64,000 bases of DNA from Ramlibacter humi (GTDB lineage: Bacteria > Pseudomonadota > Gammaproteobacteria > Burkholderiales > Burkholderiaceae_C): NCBI RefSeq assembly GCF_004681975.1, contig NZ_SMLK01000001.1:124001-188000 (forward strand), in the 5' to 3' direction. The notes beneath the pieces were generated by a model, which saw only the letters and a list, made by a program, of their open reading frames with translations, was not told where the DNA came from and did not search any database. Below, in pieces: positions 39,823-48,897 of this stretch (positions are counted from its first letter, which is position 1; each line of letters opens with the position of its first letter). The translations under genes were made by a program, and so were the position numbers.

Positions 39823-40677
39823 TCAGGCCGCCCAGCGGGCGGCCAGTTGCGCGGCGATGCGCTGGCCTTGCGCCAGCCCGGCGCGCGCGCTGGGCAGGCG
39901 GCGCGCGGGGTCCAGCACGTTGTCGGTCATGGCTTCCAGCGATCCGGCGTCGGGCACGACGACGTGCACCTCGGTGCCCTGCGACTCCAGCGCGTACACC
40001 TCGGCGCGCAGGTGGCCGCAGACCGGGTCGCCGTCGCTCCAGCCGAGCGGCGCGACCACCAGCACCGACCTGGCGCCGGCGGCAAGGTCCGCGTTGGTGT
40101 GCGAGCGGATGCCGCCGTCCATCCACAGCGCGCCGCCGATCGGCACGCAGGGCCAGGCGCCGGGCACGGCGCAGCTGGCGGCGATGGCATCGACGAAGTC
40201 GACGCCGCTGGCGCGGTCGAACAGCCGGTGTTCGGCGGTGGCGGTGTCGACGGCCACCACGCGCAGGTTGCCCTCCGGCCAGTCGGCGGTGGGCAGGCGC
40301 GAGGCGATGATGTCGCGCCGCATCGGCAGCGGCACGGTCTCGCTGCGCAGCGCGTAGGCCGCGATGCGCTTGCGGGCGGCGACGACGTCGCCGCCCACCT
40401 TGTCGATCAGCTGCCGGTTGCGGGCGTCGGAGTCGGCCTGCGAATAGGGACGCGCCGTTTCCTTGGAGTCCGCGGGCGGCGCCAGCTGCGCGGAAAGCAG
40501 TTGGTCCAGCGGCACGCCGGCGGCGATCTGCGCGCCGACCACCGAGCCGCCGGAGGTGCCGATGATCACGTCGGCGCGCGCGATGTCCACGCCCTCGCGT
40601 GCCAACCCCGCGCGCAGGCCGGTGATCCAGGCGATGCCGGCGACGCCGCCGCCGCCCAGCACCAGCGCCTTCTTCAC
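39823..40677 (-). CDS. Patatin-like hydrolase
   Basis: 284 aa. Patatin catalytic elements: oxyanion loop VLGGGGVAG (residues 6-14), nucleophile Ser42 in IIGTSGGSVVG, and Asp187 in WMDGGIRS, forming the Ser-Asp dyad. It hydrolyses esters or acyl lipids. The GTG start at 40677 overlaps the CoA-transferase stop (GTGA). Placed directly behind a Baeyer-Villiger-type monooxygenase and a CoA-transferase, it may cleave the ester or lactone produced by the former. No signal peptide. Confidence 0.88.
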   Translation of the reverse strand: MKKALVLGGGGVAGIAWITGLRAGLAREGVDIARADVIIGTSGGSVVGAQIAAGVPLDQLLSAQLAPPADSKETARPYSQADSDARNRQLIDKVGGDVVAARKRIAAYALRSETVPLPMRRDIIASRLPTADWPEGNLRVVAVDTATAEHRLFDRASGVDFVDAIAASCAVPGAWPCVPIGGALWMDGGIRSHTNADLAAGARSVLVVAPLGWSDGDPVCGHLRAEVYALESQGTEVHVVVPDAGSLEAMTDNVLDPARRLPSARAGLAQGQRIAAQLAARWAA

Positions 40678-41888
40678 AGCACGCCCTTTTCGGCCAGGTC
40701 GGCCATCTGCTCGACGGTGAGGCCCAGCATGCCGCCGTAGACCTCTTCGTTGTGCTGGCCCAGGTCGGGCGCGGGCTCGATCGGCTTTTCCTGAACGCCG
40801 CCGAACTTGGGCACCACGCCGGCCATGCGCACCGGGCCGATGGCGGGGTCGGGCACCGAGGCGATGGTGCCCCGCGCCTGGTAGTGCGGGTCGTTCATGA
40901 TGTCCTCGATGGTGTAGATGAACGAGTAGGCGAGCTTGGCCTCGTCCAGCTTCGCGCACAGCTGCTCCACCGGCTGCTGCTCGATCCATTGCGCCAGCGC
41001 GGCGTTCAGTTCGTCCACGTGCTGCCAGCGCTTCTCGTGCGTGGCGAAGCGCTCGTCGGCCAGCCAGTCTTGGCGGCCCATGGCCTGCGCCAGGCGCTGG
41101 AAGCCCGCGTCGGCGGACACGGTGAGGATGACGTAGCGGCCGTCCGAGGTGCGGAAGTGCTCGCCCGGCGCCGCGGCGAAATGCTTGTTGCCGCGCCGCT
41201 CGCGCACGGTGCCCAGGCGGTCGTAGGCCGGCACCAGCACTTCGGTGAAGCGGATGATGGCCTCGTACATCGCCAGGTCGATCTCCTGGCCTTCGCCGCC
41301 GCGCAGGTCGCGGTGGTAGATGGCCATCATCAGCGCGAAGGCGCCGAGGATCGCGGACTGGTAGTCGGCGATGGAAGTCCCGATGCGCACCGGCGGGCGG
41401 TCCGGGAAGCCGGTGATGCCCATCAGGCCGCCGAAAGCCAGCGCGATGCGGTCGTAGCCCGCGCGCTCGCGGTAGGGACCGGTCTGGCCGAAGCCGGAGA
41501 TGCGCAGCAGCACCAGCCTGGGGTTGCGCGCCTTCATCTCCTCGTAACCCAGGCCCCACTTCTCCAGCGTGCCGGGGCGGAAGTTCTCCACCACCGCGTC
41601 GGCCTGCTCGACCAGGCGCAGCAGCAGCTCGCGGCCTTCGGGCTGGCGCAGGTCCAGCGTGACGGACTTCTTGTTGCGGTTCTCGACGCTCCAGTACAGG
41701 CACTTGCCGTCGACGAAGGGACCCAGGTCGCGCACGGTGTCGCCGCGCTTGGGTACTTCCACCTTGATCACCTCGGCGCCGAAGTCGGCGAAGAGCGTCG
41801 CCGCCACCGGACCGGCCACCATGGTGCCCAGGTCCAGGATGCGCAGGCCGCTCAGCAGGTGAGGGCCGGGCTGGGCGCCGACCTTCAC
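40674..41888 (-). CDS. CaiB/BaiF (family III) CoA-transferase
   Basis: 404 aa. Family III signatures: LSGLRILDLGTMVAGPVAAT, the acyl-acceptor Asp175 in GTSIADYQSAILGAFAL, and VVENFRPGTLEKWGLGYEEM. Moves CoA from a donor acyl-CoA to a carboxylate, activating it for degradation. The GTG start at 41888 overlaps the monooxygenase stop (GTGA), and its own stop overlaps the patatin GTG. Confidence 0.93.
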   Translation of the reverse strand: MKVGAQPGPHLLSGLRILDLGTMVAGPVAATLFADFGAEVIKVEVPKRGDTVRDLGPFVDGKCLYWSVENRNKKSVTLDLRQPEGRELLLRLVEQADAVVENFRPGTLEKWGLGYEEMKARNPRLVLLRISGFGQTGPYRERAGYDRIALAFGGLMGITGFPDRPPVRIGTSIADYQSAILGAFALMMAIYHRDLRGGEGQEIDLAMYEAIIRFTEVLVPAYDRLGTVRERRGNKHFAAAPGEHFRTSDGRYVILTVSADAGFQRLAQAMGRQDWLADERFATHEKRWQHVDELNAALAQWIEQQPVEQLCAKLDEAKLAYSFIYTIEDIMNDPHYQARGTIASVPDPAIGPVRMAGVVPKFGGVQEKPIEPAPDLGQHNEEVYGGMLGLTVEQMADLAEKGVL

Positions 41889-43846
41889 GCCGACTCCCCG
41901 ACCAGTCCCTGCGACTTGGCGCCGGAACGCGCGCGCACCACGTAGTCGGCCAGGCCGTTGCGGCGCGTCATGTGCCAGTAGTCGTCGTTGCGGAACGGCG
42001 TGGGCGCCACGACGCGGCCCTGCGCGTTGCGGTACCAGTTGGACATGCCCTTGTGCGTCCAGATCATGCGGGCATGCGCTTCCTGCACGCGCTCGTTGTA
42101 CTCGTCGTGCAGGTCCTGGCGCACCTCGATCTCGAACGGCCAGTCGTGGTTGGCCATCGCCTGCTTCAGCAGGCTCATGACGTACTGCACCTGCGTTTCC
42201 AGCAGCGCCACCACGCTGCCGCCGTGGCCCAGCGCCGTGTTGGGGCCGGCCAGCATGAAGAAGTTGGGGAAGCCCGGCGTCGCCACGCCCAGGTAGGCCT
42301 GCGCGCCCTTGGCGTCCCAGGCTTCGCGCACCGTCTTGCCGCCGCGGCCCACCAAGTTGAACGACGACAACAGGTTGATGGCGTCGAAGCCGGTGCAGAC
42401 CACCAGGACGTCGAACTCGTGGCGCGTGCCGTCGCGCGTGACCACCGCGTTGCCGTCGACGCGCTCGATGCCGTCGTTGACGATCTTCACGTTGTCGCGC
42501 GTGGCGGTGCGGAACCAGCCGTTGTCCATCAGCATGCGCTTGCCGAAGGGCGGGTAGTCGGGCAGCACGCTGGGCAGCAGGTCCTGGCGGCCGCCCAGTT
42601 CCTTCTTCACGTACTCGACGAACATCTCGCGGTGCTTGTCGTTGCGGCGGTTGATCGAGCGTTCCGGGTGCGGCCACGCCGGGTCGACCTGCAGCGACGA
42701 GTGCACGCGGTCGTTGAAGATCCAGGCCAGGCGCTGGCGGTACCAGGGCTGGTAGAACGGCACTTCCTTCAGCAGGAAGCGCGCGGCGGGCGGCACCGGC
42801 TTCTGGAAGCGGTCGAACGGCGCGGCCCACTGCCTGGAGCGCTGGAACACCGTGAGTTGCGCCACTTCGGCGGCGATGGCCGGCACGATCTGCATGGCGC
42901 TGGCACCGTTGCCGATGACGCCCACGCGCTTGCCGGCGACTCGGAGGCCCTTCGGCCAGCGGGCGCTGTGGAAGCAGGGGCCGGGGAAGGTGTCCAGCCC
43001 GGGGATGTTCGGCATCTTGGGCACGTTGAGCAGGCCCACCGCGCTGATGACGACGTTGGCGCGCAGCACATCGGCCTGGCCCGCCGCGTCGGACACGCGC
43101 ACGGTCCAATCCATGTCGGCCTCGTTGTAGACGGCCGATTCCACCTTGGTGTCGAAGCGGATGTGCGGGCGCACGCCGAAGTCGTGCGACACCTTCACGA
43201 AGTACGCCTGGATCTCCTCGCGCAGCGCGAAGTAGCGCGTCCAGTCTTCCTTGGCGAAGGAATACGAGTAGATGTGGTTGGGCGTGTCCACGCCCGCGCC
43301 GGGGTAGTGGTTCTCGTACCAGGTGCCGCCCACTTCGCCGTTCTTCTCGATCACGGTGTGCGGGATGCCCGCGCCGCGCAGGCGGATGGAAGCGCACAGC
43401 CCGGCGACGCCCGCGCCGATGACGACCGCGTGGAAGTCTTCCGGCACGCGGTACCGGCCTTGCTGGTCGATGCGGAACTCGGCGTCCAGGCCCAGCCACG
43501 CGCCGACCATGGGGCCGTACGAGGCGGGCACTTCCTCGCCGACGCTGCGGCGGAGCATGTCCACCAGTTCGTCGATGCCGGGGTCGGGCAGGGCGGGCGC
43601 CTGGCCGGCCTTCCACGCCAGGATGGCCGTGCGCGCGGCGGCGCGCACTTCGTCCTGCACGTCCTGCGGCAGGCCGCCGCTGTCGTGGTCCTCGATGCCG
43701 TGGATGCGGGTGCACTGGTAGCGGTCACCCAGCCAGCGGCGCTCGCCGGTCAGGTGCAGCAGCACCATCAGCAGCGTGGGCACGTTGGCGGTGGGCAGCG
43801 CGCGATCGAGTTCGGCGGTCCAGTTCGGATCGGTTCGGGTGGTCAT
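41885..43846 (-). CDS. Flavin-containing Baeyer-Villiger-type monooxygenase (HAPMO-like)
   Basis: 653 aa. An N-terminal extension of about 135 residues precedes the FAD Rossmann motif VVIGAGVAGLCASIR (about 141-155). The Baeyer-Villiger fingerprint FPGPCFHSARWP is at 287-298, followed by the NADPH motif GVIGNGASA. The length and N-terminal extension resemble 4-hydroxyacetophenone monooxygenase rather than the shorter cyclohexanone enzymes. It inserts oxygen next to a ketone to give an ester or lactone. The ATG at 43846 is used since the upstream frame is arginine-rich shadow. Second gene of the IclR-controlled operon. Confidence 0.92.
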   Translation of the reverse strand: MTTRTDPNWTAELDRALPTANVPTLLMVLLHLTGERRWLGDRYQCTRIHGIEDHDSGGLPQDVQDEVRAAARTAILAWKAGQAPALPDPGIDELVDMLRRSVGEEVPASYGPMVGAWLGLDAEFRIDQQGRYRVPEDFHAVVIGAGVAGLCASIRLRGAGIPHTVIEKNGEVGGTWYENHYPGAGVDTPNHIYSYSFAKEDWTRYFALREEIQAYFVKVSHDFGVRPHIRFDTKVESAVYNEADMDWTVRVSDAAGQADVLRANVVISAVGLLNVPKMPNIPGLDTFPGPCFHSARWPKGLRVAGKRVGVIGNGASAMQIVPAIAAEVAQLTVFQRSRQWAAPFDRFQKPVPPAARFLLKEVPFYQPWYRQRLAWIFNDRVHSSLQVDPAWPHPERSINRRNDKHREMFVEYVKKELGGRQDLLPSVLPDYPPFGKRMLMDNGWFRTATRDNVKIVNDGIERVDGNAVVTRDGTRHEFDVLVVCTGFDAINLLSSFNLVGRGGKTVREAWDAKGAQAYLGVATPGFPNFFMLAGPNTALGHGGSVVALLETQVQYVMSLLKQAMANHDWPFEIEVRQDLHDEYNERVQEAHARMIWTHKGMSNWYRNAQGRVVAPTPFRNDDYWHMTRRNGLADYVVRARSGAKSQGLVGESA

Positions 43847-43929
43847 GGGCTTGTTTCGGGCAAGGCTCCGCCGAAGCCGCGGGCCGCGGCGGAGTCGCAA
43901 GGGACGTTGGAAAAGGGTGGGGTGCGGGC

Positions 43930-44895
43930 TTACTGGGCCTGCATGCCGGAGGTGCGCACCACGTCACCCCACTTGGCGTATTCGCTGGCGACGATCTTGC
44001 CGGCCTGCTGCGGCGTGCTGTGCCAGGGCTCGAAGCCCAGCTGCAGCAGGCGCTTCTTCACTTCGGGCTTGGCCAGCACCTGGCCGACCTGCTGGTTCAG
44101 CTTCTGCACGATGGCCTCGGGCGTGCCGGGCGGTGCGACCAGGCTGGTCCAGCCCAGCGCCTCGTAGCCGTTCACGCCGGCTTCGGCCATCGTCGGCACG
44201 TCGGGGAACAGCGGCGAGCGCTTGCTGTCCAGCACCGCCAGCGGCTTGAGCTTGCCGGTGCGGATGTTCTCCTGCTGCGCGCCGATGGTGTCCACCATCA
44301 GCGGCACGCGGCCGGACATCACGTCGATGGAAGCCTGCGCGCCGCCGGGGTAGGAGACGGACGTGATGTTCACGTCGGCCTTGGACTTGAACAGCTGCAG
44401 CGCCAGCTCGAAAGCCTGCGCGCCGGACGCGAACATCAGCTCGCCCGGACGGGCCTTGGCTTCGCGCACCAGCGCGTTCACGTTGTCGTACTTGAAGGCC
44501 GGGCTGGCCAGCAGGATCATCGGCGCCTTGGCCACCATGGTGATGGGCTCGAAGTCCTTCAGCGGGTCGTACAGGCGGGTCTTGGTCAGGTGCGGCCCGG
44601 TGGTCAACGTGCCGCTGACGCCCAGGCCCAGCGTGTAGCCGTCGGCCGGCGACTTGGCCACGACGCTCATGCCCAGCATGCCGCCAACGCCGGGCCGGTT
44701 CTCGACGACGAAACCTTGGTTGTTCATCGCCTGCAGTTCCTGGGCGACCAGGCGGGCGACGATGTCGGAAGCGCCGCCCGGCGGGTAGCCGACGACGATC
44801 TTCACGGGTTTGTTCGGGTAGGCCGGGCCCTGCGCGAGTACCGCGGGCGCGGCGACCGCCATGCAGGCGGCGAGGAGGAAGGTCGAGCGTTTCAA
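43930..44895 (-). CDS. Bug/TctC-family binding protein
   Basis: 321 aa. Signal peptide (LKRSTFLLAACMAVAAPAVL, cleavage after LAQ region), mature AYPNKPVKIVVGYPPGGASD, then GVGGMLGMSVVAKSPADGYT. The start is TTG at 44895 with GGAG 7 bp upstream; no ATG is available in a suitable place. First gene of the monooxygenase operon, divergent from the IclR regulator across 82-142 bp. Likely supplies or senses the pathway substrate. Confidence 0.92.
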   Translation of the reverse strand: MKRSTFLLAACMAVAAPAVLAQGPAYPNKPVKIVVGYPPGGASDIVARLVAQELQAMNNQGFVVENRPGVGGMLGMSVVAKSPADGYTLGLGVSGTLTTGPHLTKTRLYDPLKDFEPITMVAKAPMILLASPAFKYDNVNALVREAKARPGELMFASGAQAFELALQLFKSKADVNITSVSYPGGAQASIDVMSGRVPLMVDTIGAQQENIRTGKLKPLAVLDSKRSPLFPDVPTMAEAGVNGYEALGWTSLVAPPGTPEAIVQKLNQQVGQVLAKPEVKKRLLQLGFEPWHSTPQQAGKIVASEYAKWGDVVRTSGMQAQ

Positions 44896-44976
44896 GACTT
44901 GTCTCCGGATCTCTGTCAAATGCGTCGGGCCAGTATGGGCCGGGGCCGCATGCGGGTGAACCGCGAGGTCGCTATT

Positions 44977-45047
44977 TGTGCACATGCTGAACATTCTGGG
45001 CTTGCGCTCTCTGGTGGTCAGCCAGGATGATGTGCACATGGTGAACA
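44977..45047. promoter_or_regulatory. Paired 17-bp operator repeats in the IclR/Bug divergent region
   Basis: TGTGCACATGCTGAACA (44977-44993) and TGTGCACATGGTGAACA (45031-45047) are direct copies differing at one base, 54 bp apart (about five helical turns). Each is an imperfect dyad, TGTGCA-N5-TGAACA. Both overlap candidate start codons of the IclR gene (GTG 44978; ATG 45038), so IclR binding would block its own expression and the divergent operon. Confidence 0.6.
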
Positions 45048-45835
45048 AAAAGGCTCCCGCCCCGCCCGGGGACACCGGCGCCCGCGTGCAAGGCGCGCAG
45101 ACGGTGTTCCGCGCGATGGACCTGCTCAAGCTGGTGGGCCTGAACCACGAGCAGGGCATGTCGCTGCAGTCGCTGGTGGCCGCGACGGCCCTGGACCGTA
45201 CGACCACCTACCGGCTTCTCAGTTCCCTGGTGCAGACGGGCATGGTGGCGCGCGATTCGCGCAAGCTGTATCGCCTGGGGCTGGAGGCGATGCAGCTGGG
45301 GCTCGCCACCATGAGCCGCGTGCCCATCATCGAGCGCTGCCGGCCGATGATGATCCGGCTGGCTCGCCGCACCGAGGACACGGTGTACCTGGTGGTGCGC
45401 AACGGCGACTTCGCGCATTGCGTTCACTACGAGGAAGGCGCGTTTCCCATCAAGGCGCTGGTGCTGCAGGTGGGCGGGCTGCGGCCGCTGGGCGTGGGTT
45501 CCGCGGGCAGCGCGCTGATGGCGACGCTGACCGACGCCGAACTCGCCGCGTTCCACGCGCGCCAGCGGGCCAGCCTTCCTCCGGAGCGCAGCTCGCTCGC
45601 GCATTTGCGTCGGCAGGTGGCGCAGACGCTCAAGCGCGGTTACGCCGCCACCGACAACCTGGTGGCCGACGGCGTCAGCGGCGTCGGCATGTACTTCGAG
45701 GTGACGCCCGGCACCTACGCGGCGATCAGCGTGGGCGCGATCCGCGCGCGCATGCAGGACGAGCGCCGGGCCTGGGTGGCCGGCGTGATGGCGGATGAGC
45801 TGGGCGCGTCGGGCTGGGGCGTGCCTTTGCCCTAG
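44978..45835 (+). CDS. IclR-family transcriptional regulator
   Basis: 285 aa from a GTG at 44978, or 265 aa from the ATG at 45038. The N-terminal winged helix contains MSLQSLVAATALDRTTTYRL, and the effector domain has MSRVPIIERCRPMMIRLARR and GVSGVGMYFEVTPGTYAAIS. IclR proteins respond to aromatic or short-chain acids and commonly control divergent catabolic operons. GAGG lies 9 bp before the GTG, but the shorter form would leave the first operator outside the gene. The start is therefore undecided. Confidence 0.9.
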   Translation: MHMLNILGLRSLVVSQDDVHMVNKKAPAPPGDTGARVQGAQTVFRAMDLLKLVGLNHEQGMSLQSLVAATALDRTTTYRLLSSLVQTGMVARDSRKLYRLGLEAMQLGLATMSRVPIIERCRPMMIRLARRTEDTVYLVVRNGDFAHCVHYEEGAFPIKALVLQVGGLRPLGVGSAGSALMATLTDAELAAFHARQRASLPPERSSLAHLRRQVAQTLKRGYAATDNLVADGVSGVGMYFEVTPGTYAAISVGAIRARMQDERRAWVAGVMADELGASGWGVPLP

Positions 45836-46017
45836 GCCTTTCCCTCGGGTGCGAAGTCGCGCAAGCGCCGGCCGCTTCGTCCACCAGTCCGCAGGGCGAC
45901 CACTGCACGTTCGGCACGCCGCGCGAATGTCGAGATCTCGTGCCGGATCGCGAGCCTTCCGTTATCCACCCTGGCCGTCCTGGTGGTTGCGGGCGTGCCC
46001 GCCGGACCCGAGGCCGG

Positions 46018-46446
46018 TCAACCGCACAGCGCCAGCGTGCGCTCGTCGCGATCACCCCCGTAGTAGCGATCGAGCAGCCGCGCGAAAAGAGGTTCTTCCG
46101 GCGCGGCGAGTTCGAACAGCGTGAGGCAGGACCGCAGCTTCAGGTCGTCGGGGCTGCCGAGGATGTCGTGCGCGCTGAGGTTTTCCACCTGCATCAGCGC
46201 CTCGCAGCATTCGCGCAGGCGTGCACCGAGCAACGGGTGTTTCCAGTACGCACATGCTTCGTCCAGCGAACGCAGCCCGTAGCGGCGCGCCATGCCGCTG
46301 CGGCCCAGCGCTTCGTGCTGCGGAAAGACGAACCACATCCAATGCGTGCGCTTGTCGCCGGCGTGCAGCTCGGCCAGCGCGGTGGCGTAGACGGGCGCCT
46401 GCGCATCGACGAAGCGCTGCAGGTCGAAAGCATCCCGCGTGTCCAT
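46018..46446 (-). CDS. DUF1810 family protein
   Basis: 142 aa. [20 protein letters not shown] near the start, then [20 protein letters not shown] and [18 protein letters not shown], are the conserved DUF1810 blocks (calpastatin-like annotation in databases; biochemical role unknown). Cytoplasmic. Divergent from the aldehyde dehydrogenase gene across 85 bp. The 182 bp between IclR and this gene (45836-46017) hold nothing I can recognise. Confidence 0.85.
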   Translation of the reverse strand: MDTRDAFDLQRFVDAQAPVYATALAELHAGDKRTHWMWFVFPQHEALGRSGMARRYGLRSLDEACAYWKHPLLGARLRECCEALMQVENLSAHDILGSPDDLKLRSCLTLFELAAPEEPLFARLLDRYYGGDRDERTLALCG

Positions 46447-46531
46447 CCGCCCATCTTGCCGCGCCCCCGGGCGCGTGCGCCGGAATCCTCCACAATCGCA
46501 GTTTCCCAACGCAATCCCTCCAGGCTCTTCC

Positions 46532-47971
46532 ATGACCTACCCCAACACCAAGCTCTTCATCAACGGCGAGTGGCAGGACGCCGCGGACGGCCGCACGCTG
46601 GCCGTGCACAACCCGGCCACGGGCCAGGAGATCGGCCGCGTGGCGCACGCGAGCAAGGTGGATCTGGACCGTGCGCTGGACGCGGCGCAGAAGGGCTTCC
46701 TGACCTGGCGCGACATGACCGCCGCCGATCGCAGCAAGGTCATGCGCAAGGCCGCCGGCCTGATGCGCGAGCGCGCCGAAGCCATCGGCCGCCTGCTGAC
46801 GCAGGAGCAGGGCAAGCCGCTGGTGGAAGCCAAGGGCGAGGCCATGGCCGCCGCCGACATCATCGAGTGGTTCGCGGACGAAGGCATGCGCGTGTACGGC
46901 CGGCTGGTGCCGTCGCGCTGGAACCTGGCGGTGCGCCAGATGGTGGTGAAGGACCCGGTGGGCCCCGTGGCCGCGTTCACGCCGTGGAACTTCCCGATCA
47001 ACCAGGTGGTGCGCAAGGTCGGCGCCGCGTTGGCGGCCGGCTGCTCCATGCTGGTGAAGGCGCCGGAAGAGACGCCGGCGGGTCCCGCCGAGCTGATCCG
47101 TGCTTTCCAGGACGCGGGCCTGCCGCCCGGCGTGCTGGGCCTGGTGTACGGCGACCCGGCCGAAATCTCCAGCTACCTGATCCCGCACCCGGTCATCCGC
47201 AAGATCACGTTCACCGGCAGCACGCCGGTGGGCAAGCAGCTGGCCGCGATGGCGGGCCAGCACATGAAGCGCGTGACGATGGAGCTGGGCGGCCACGCGC
47301 CGGTCATCGTCTGCGACGACGCCGACATCGCGCTGGCGGTGAAGTCCGCCGGCGCCGCCAAGTTCCGCAACGCGGGCCAGGTTTGCATCTCGCCGACGCG
47401 CTTCCTGGTGCACGAGAGCGTGCGCGAGGAATTCGCGTCCCTGCTGGCCAAGCAGGCGCAGGCGCTGAAGGTGGGCGACGGCTTGGCCGAAGGCACGCAG
47501 ATGGGCCCGCTGGCCAACCCGCGCCGCGTGACCGCGATGGCCGAGTTCATGAAGGACGCGGTGGAGAAGGGCGCCAAGGTGCTGGCCGGCGGCGAGCGCA
47601 TCGGCACGGCCGGCAACTTCTGGCAGCCCACCATCCTGGACGAAGTGCCGCTGCAGGCCAAGGTGTTCAACGACGAGCCTTTCGGCCCCGTCGCCGCCAT
47701 CCGCGCGTTCAAGACGATGGACGAGGCGATCGCCGAAGCCAACCGCCTGTCGTTCGGCCTGGCCGGCTACGCGTTCACCAAGTCGCTGAAGAACGCCGAC
47801 CTGCTGACGCGCCGCGTGGAAGTCGGCATGCTGTGGGTGAACATGCCCGCGATGCCGTCCGCCGAGATGCCGTTCGGCGGCGTGAAGGATTCGGGCTACG
47901 GCAGCGAAGGCGGGCCGGAGGCGCTGGAGGCCTACCTGAACGCGCGCGCGGTGGCGATCGCGAACGTCTGA
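46532..47971 (+). CDS. NAD(P)-dependent aldehyde dehydrogenase (succinate-semialdehyde type)
   Basis: 479 aa. ALDH features: [20 protein letters not shown], the NAD site [11 protein letters not shown], the general-base Glu in TMELGGHAP, the catalytic Cys285 in [12 protein letters not shown], and the C-terminal [13 protein letters not shown]. It oxidises an aldehyde to a carboxylate; the sequence type fits succinate- or alpha-ketoglutarate-semialdehyde. It precedes the sugar-acid locus but is separated by a bidirectional terminator, so a link to it is only possible. Confidence 0.9.
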   Translation: MTYPNTKLFINGEWQDAADGRTLAVHNPATGQEIGRVAHASKVDLDRALDAAQKGFLTWRDMTAADRSKVMRKAAGLMRERAEAIGRLLTQEQGKPLVEAKGEAMAAADIIEWFADEGMRVYGRLVPSRWNLAVRQMVVKDPVGPVAAFTPWNFPINQVVRKVGAALAAGCSMLVKAPEETPAGPAELIRAFQDAGLPPGVLGLVYGDPAEISSYLIPHPVIRKITFTGSTPVGKQLAAMAGQHMKRVTMELGGHAPVIVCDDADIALAVKSAGAAKFRNAGQVCISPTRFLVHESVREEFASLLAKQAQALKVGDGLAEGTQMGPLANPRRVTAMAEFMKDAVEKGAKVLAGGERIGTAGNFWQPTILDEVPLQAKVFNDEPFGPVAAIRAFKTMDEAIAEANRLSFGLAGYAFTKSLKNADLLTRRVEVGMLWVNMPAMPSAEMPFGGVKDSGYGSEGGPEALEAYLNARAVAIANV

Positions 47972-47994
47972 GCGCGCTGCGCGCCAAGGCGCAA

Positions 47995-48116
47995 GCCATG
48001 GATCTCCGCCTGCGCGGGGATGACGCTCCGTAGAAAGAGGGCCTCCACGGGCCCTCTTTCCATTTCCGCGCACTCGCCGCCCACCGCGTCATTCCCGCGC
48101 AGGCGGGATCCACGGC
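47995..48116. repeat. REP-type inverted arms flanking the terminator
   Basis: Arms at 47995-48026 and 48086-48116 are imperfect inverted copies of the same GTCATTCCCGC..GGCGGGATCC element found at 31402-31610. They bracket the 48033-48060 terminator between two convergent genes. Confidence 0.7.
48033..48060. terminator. Bidirectional intrinsic-type terminator hairpin
   Basis: GAAAGAGGGCC and GGCCCTCTTTC form a perfect 11-bp stem with a 6-nt loop between the convergent aldehyde dehydrogenase and SDR genes. The A-rich and T-rich ends give a short U tract on both strands. Confidence 0.8.
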
Positions 48117-48126
48117 TTGCGGGTTT

Positions 48127-48897
48127 CTACACCGGCACTGTGTAGTTCAATGTCATCCGCCCGCCGTCCACCACCACGATCTCGCCGGTGACGTAGCTCG
48201 CCGCATCGCTGGCCAGCCAGGCGACGGCATCCGCGATCTCGGACGGTTCGCCCAGCCGCTTCATCGGCGTGCGGCTCATGATGCGAGATCGCTGCTCGTC
48301 ACTCGTCAGCACCGCCTTGGCCGCCAGCTCGGTGGCGATTGTTCCCGGTGCGACGGCGTTCACGCGGATGCCCTTGTCGGCCAGCGCCAGCGCCATCACG
48401 CGCGTGAGCTGGTTGATGCCGCCCTTGCTGACGTTGTAGCTGGCGATGGTGGGGATGGCGAGCACGCCGTTCACCGAGCTCATGTTCACGATGGACCCGC
48501 GCCCGGCCTTGGCCATCTCGCGCGCGGCGGCCTGGCCCACGAGGAACGAGCCTTTGAGGTTGACGCGCAGCACGGCGTCGAAATCCGCTTCGCTGACCTC
48601 GAGGAAATCCGAAGCCTTGAAGATGCCGGCGTTGTTCACCAGCACGTCCAGCCGGCCGTAGCGGCGCACGGTTTCGGCGACGAGCGTGTCGACCTGCACC
48701 TTGTCGCCCACGTCGCAGGCGACGAACAGGCCGCCGAGCTCCTTCGCCAGCGCCTCGCCGCGGTCGCGCGAAACGTCGGCGATGACGGGGATCGCGCCGT
48801 CCTTCGCGAAGCGGCGCGCGCACGCCTCGCCGATGCCCTGCGAACCGCCGGTGACGATGCAGACGCGGCCCTGCAGGCCGAAATTGACTTCACTCAT
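48127..48897 (-). CDS. SDR-family NAD(P)-dependent sugar dehydrogenase candidate
   Basis: 256 aa classical short-chain dehydrogenase. Cofactor loop VTGGSQGIGEACARRF, NNAG in VLVNNAGIFKAS, catalytic Ser in NMSSVNGVLAIP and Tyr-x-x-x-Lys in SYNVSKGG. FVACDVGDKV after the second strand carries an Asp that favours NAD. Being the last gene after aldolase and kinase of a KDGal pathway, it is a good candidate for the first step, oxidation of galactose or a similar aldose. Overlaps the aldolase stop by ATGA. No lactonase gene is present. Confidence 0.88.
   Translation of the reverse strand: MSEVNFGLQGRVCIVTGGSQGIGEACARRFAKDGAIPVIADVSRDRGEALAKELGGLFVACDVGDKVQVDTLVAETVRRYGRLDVLVNNAGIFKASDFLEVSEADFDAVLRVNLKGSFLVGQAAAREMAKAGRGSIVNMSSVNGVLAIPTIASYNVSKGGINQLTRVMALALADKGIRVNAVAPGTIATELAAKAVLTSDEQRSRIMSRTPMKRLGEPSEIADAVAWLASDAASYVTGEIVVVDGGRMTLNYTVPV

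Noticed and set aside
46532-47971. Aldehyde dehydrogenase as a definite member of the sugar-acid pathway
   Set aside because: It is on the opposite strand, cut off by a bidirectional terminator, and the KDGal route does not need it; kept as a neighbour only.
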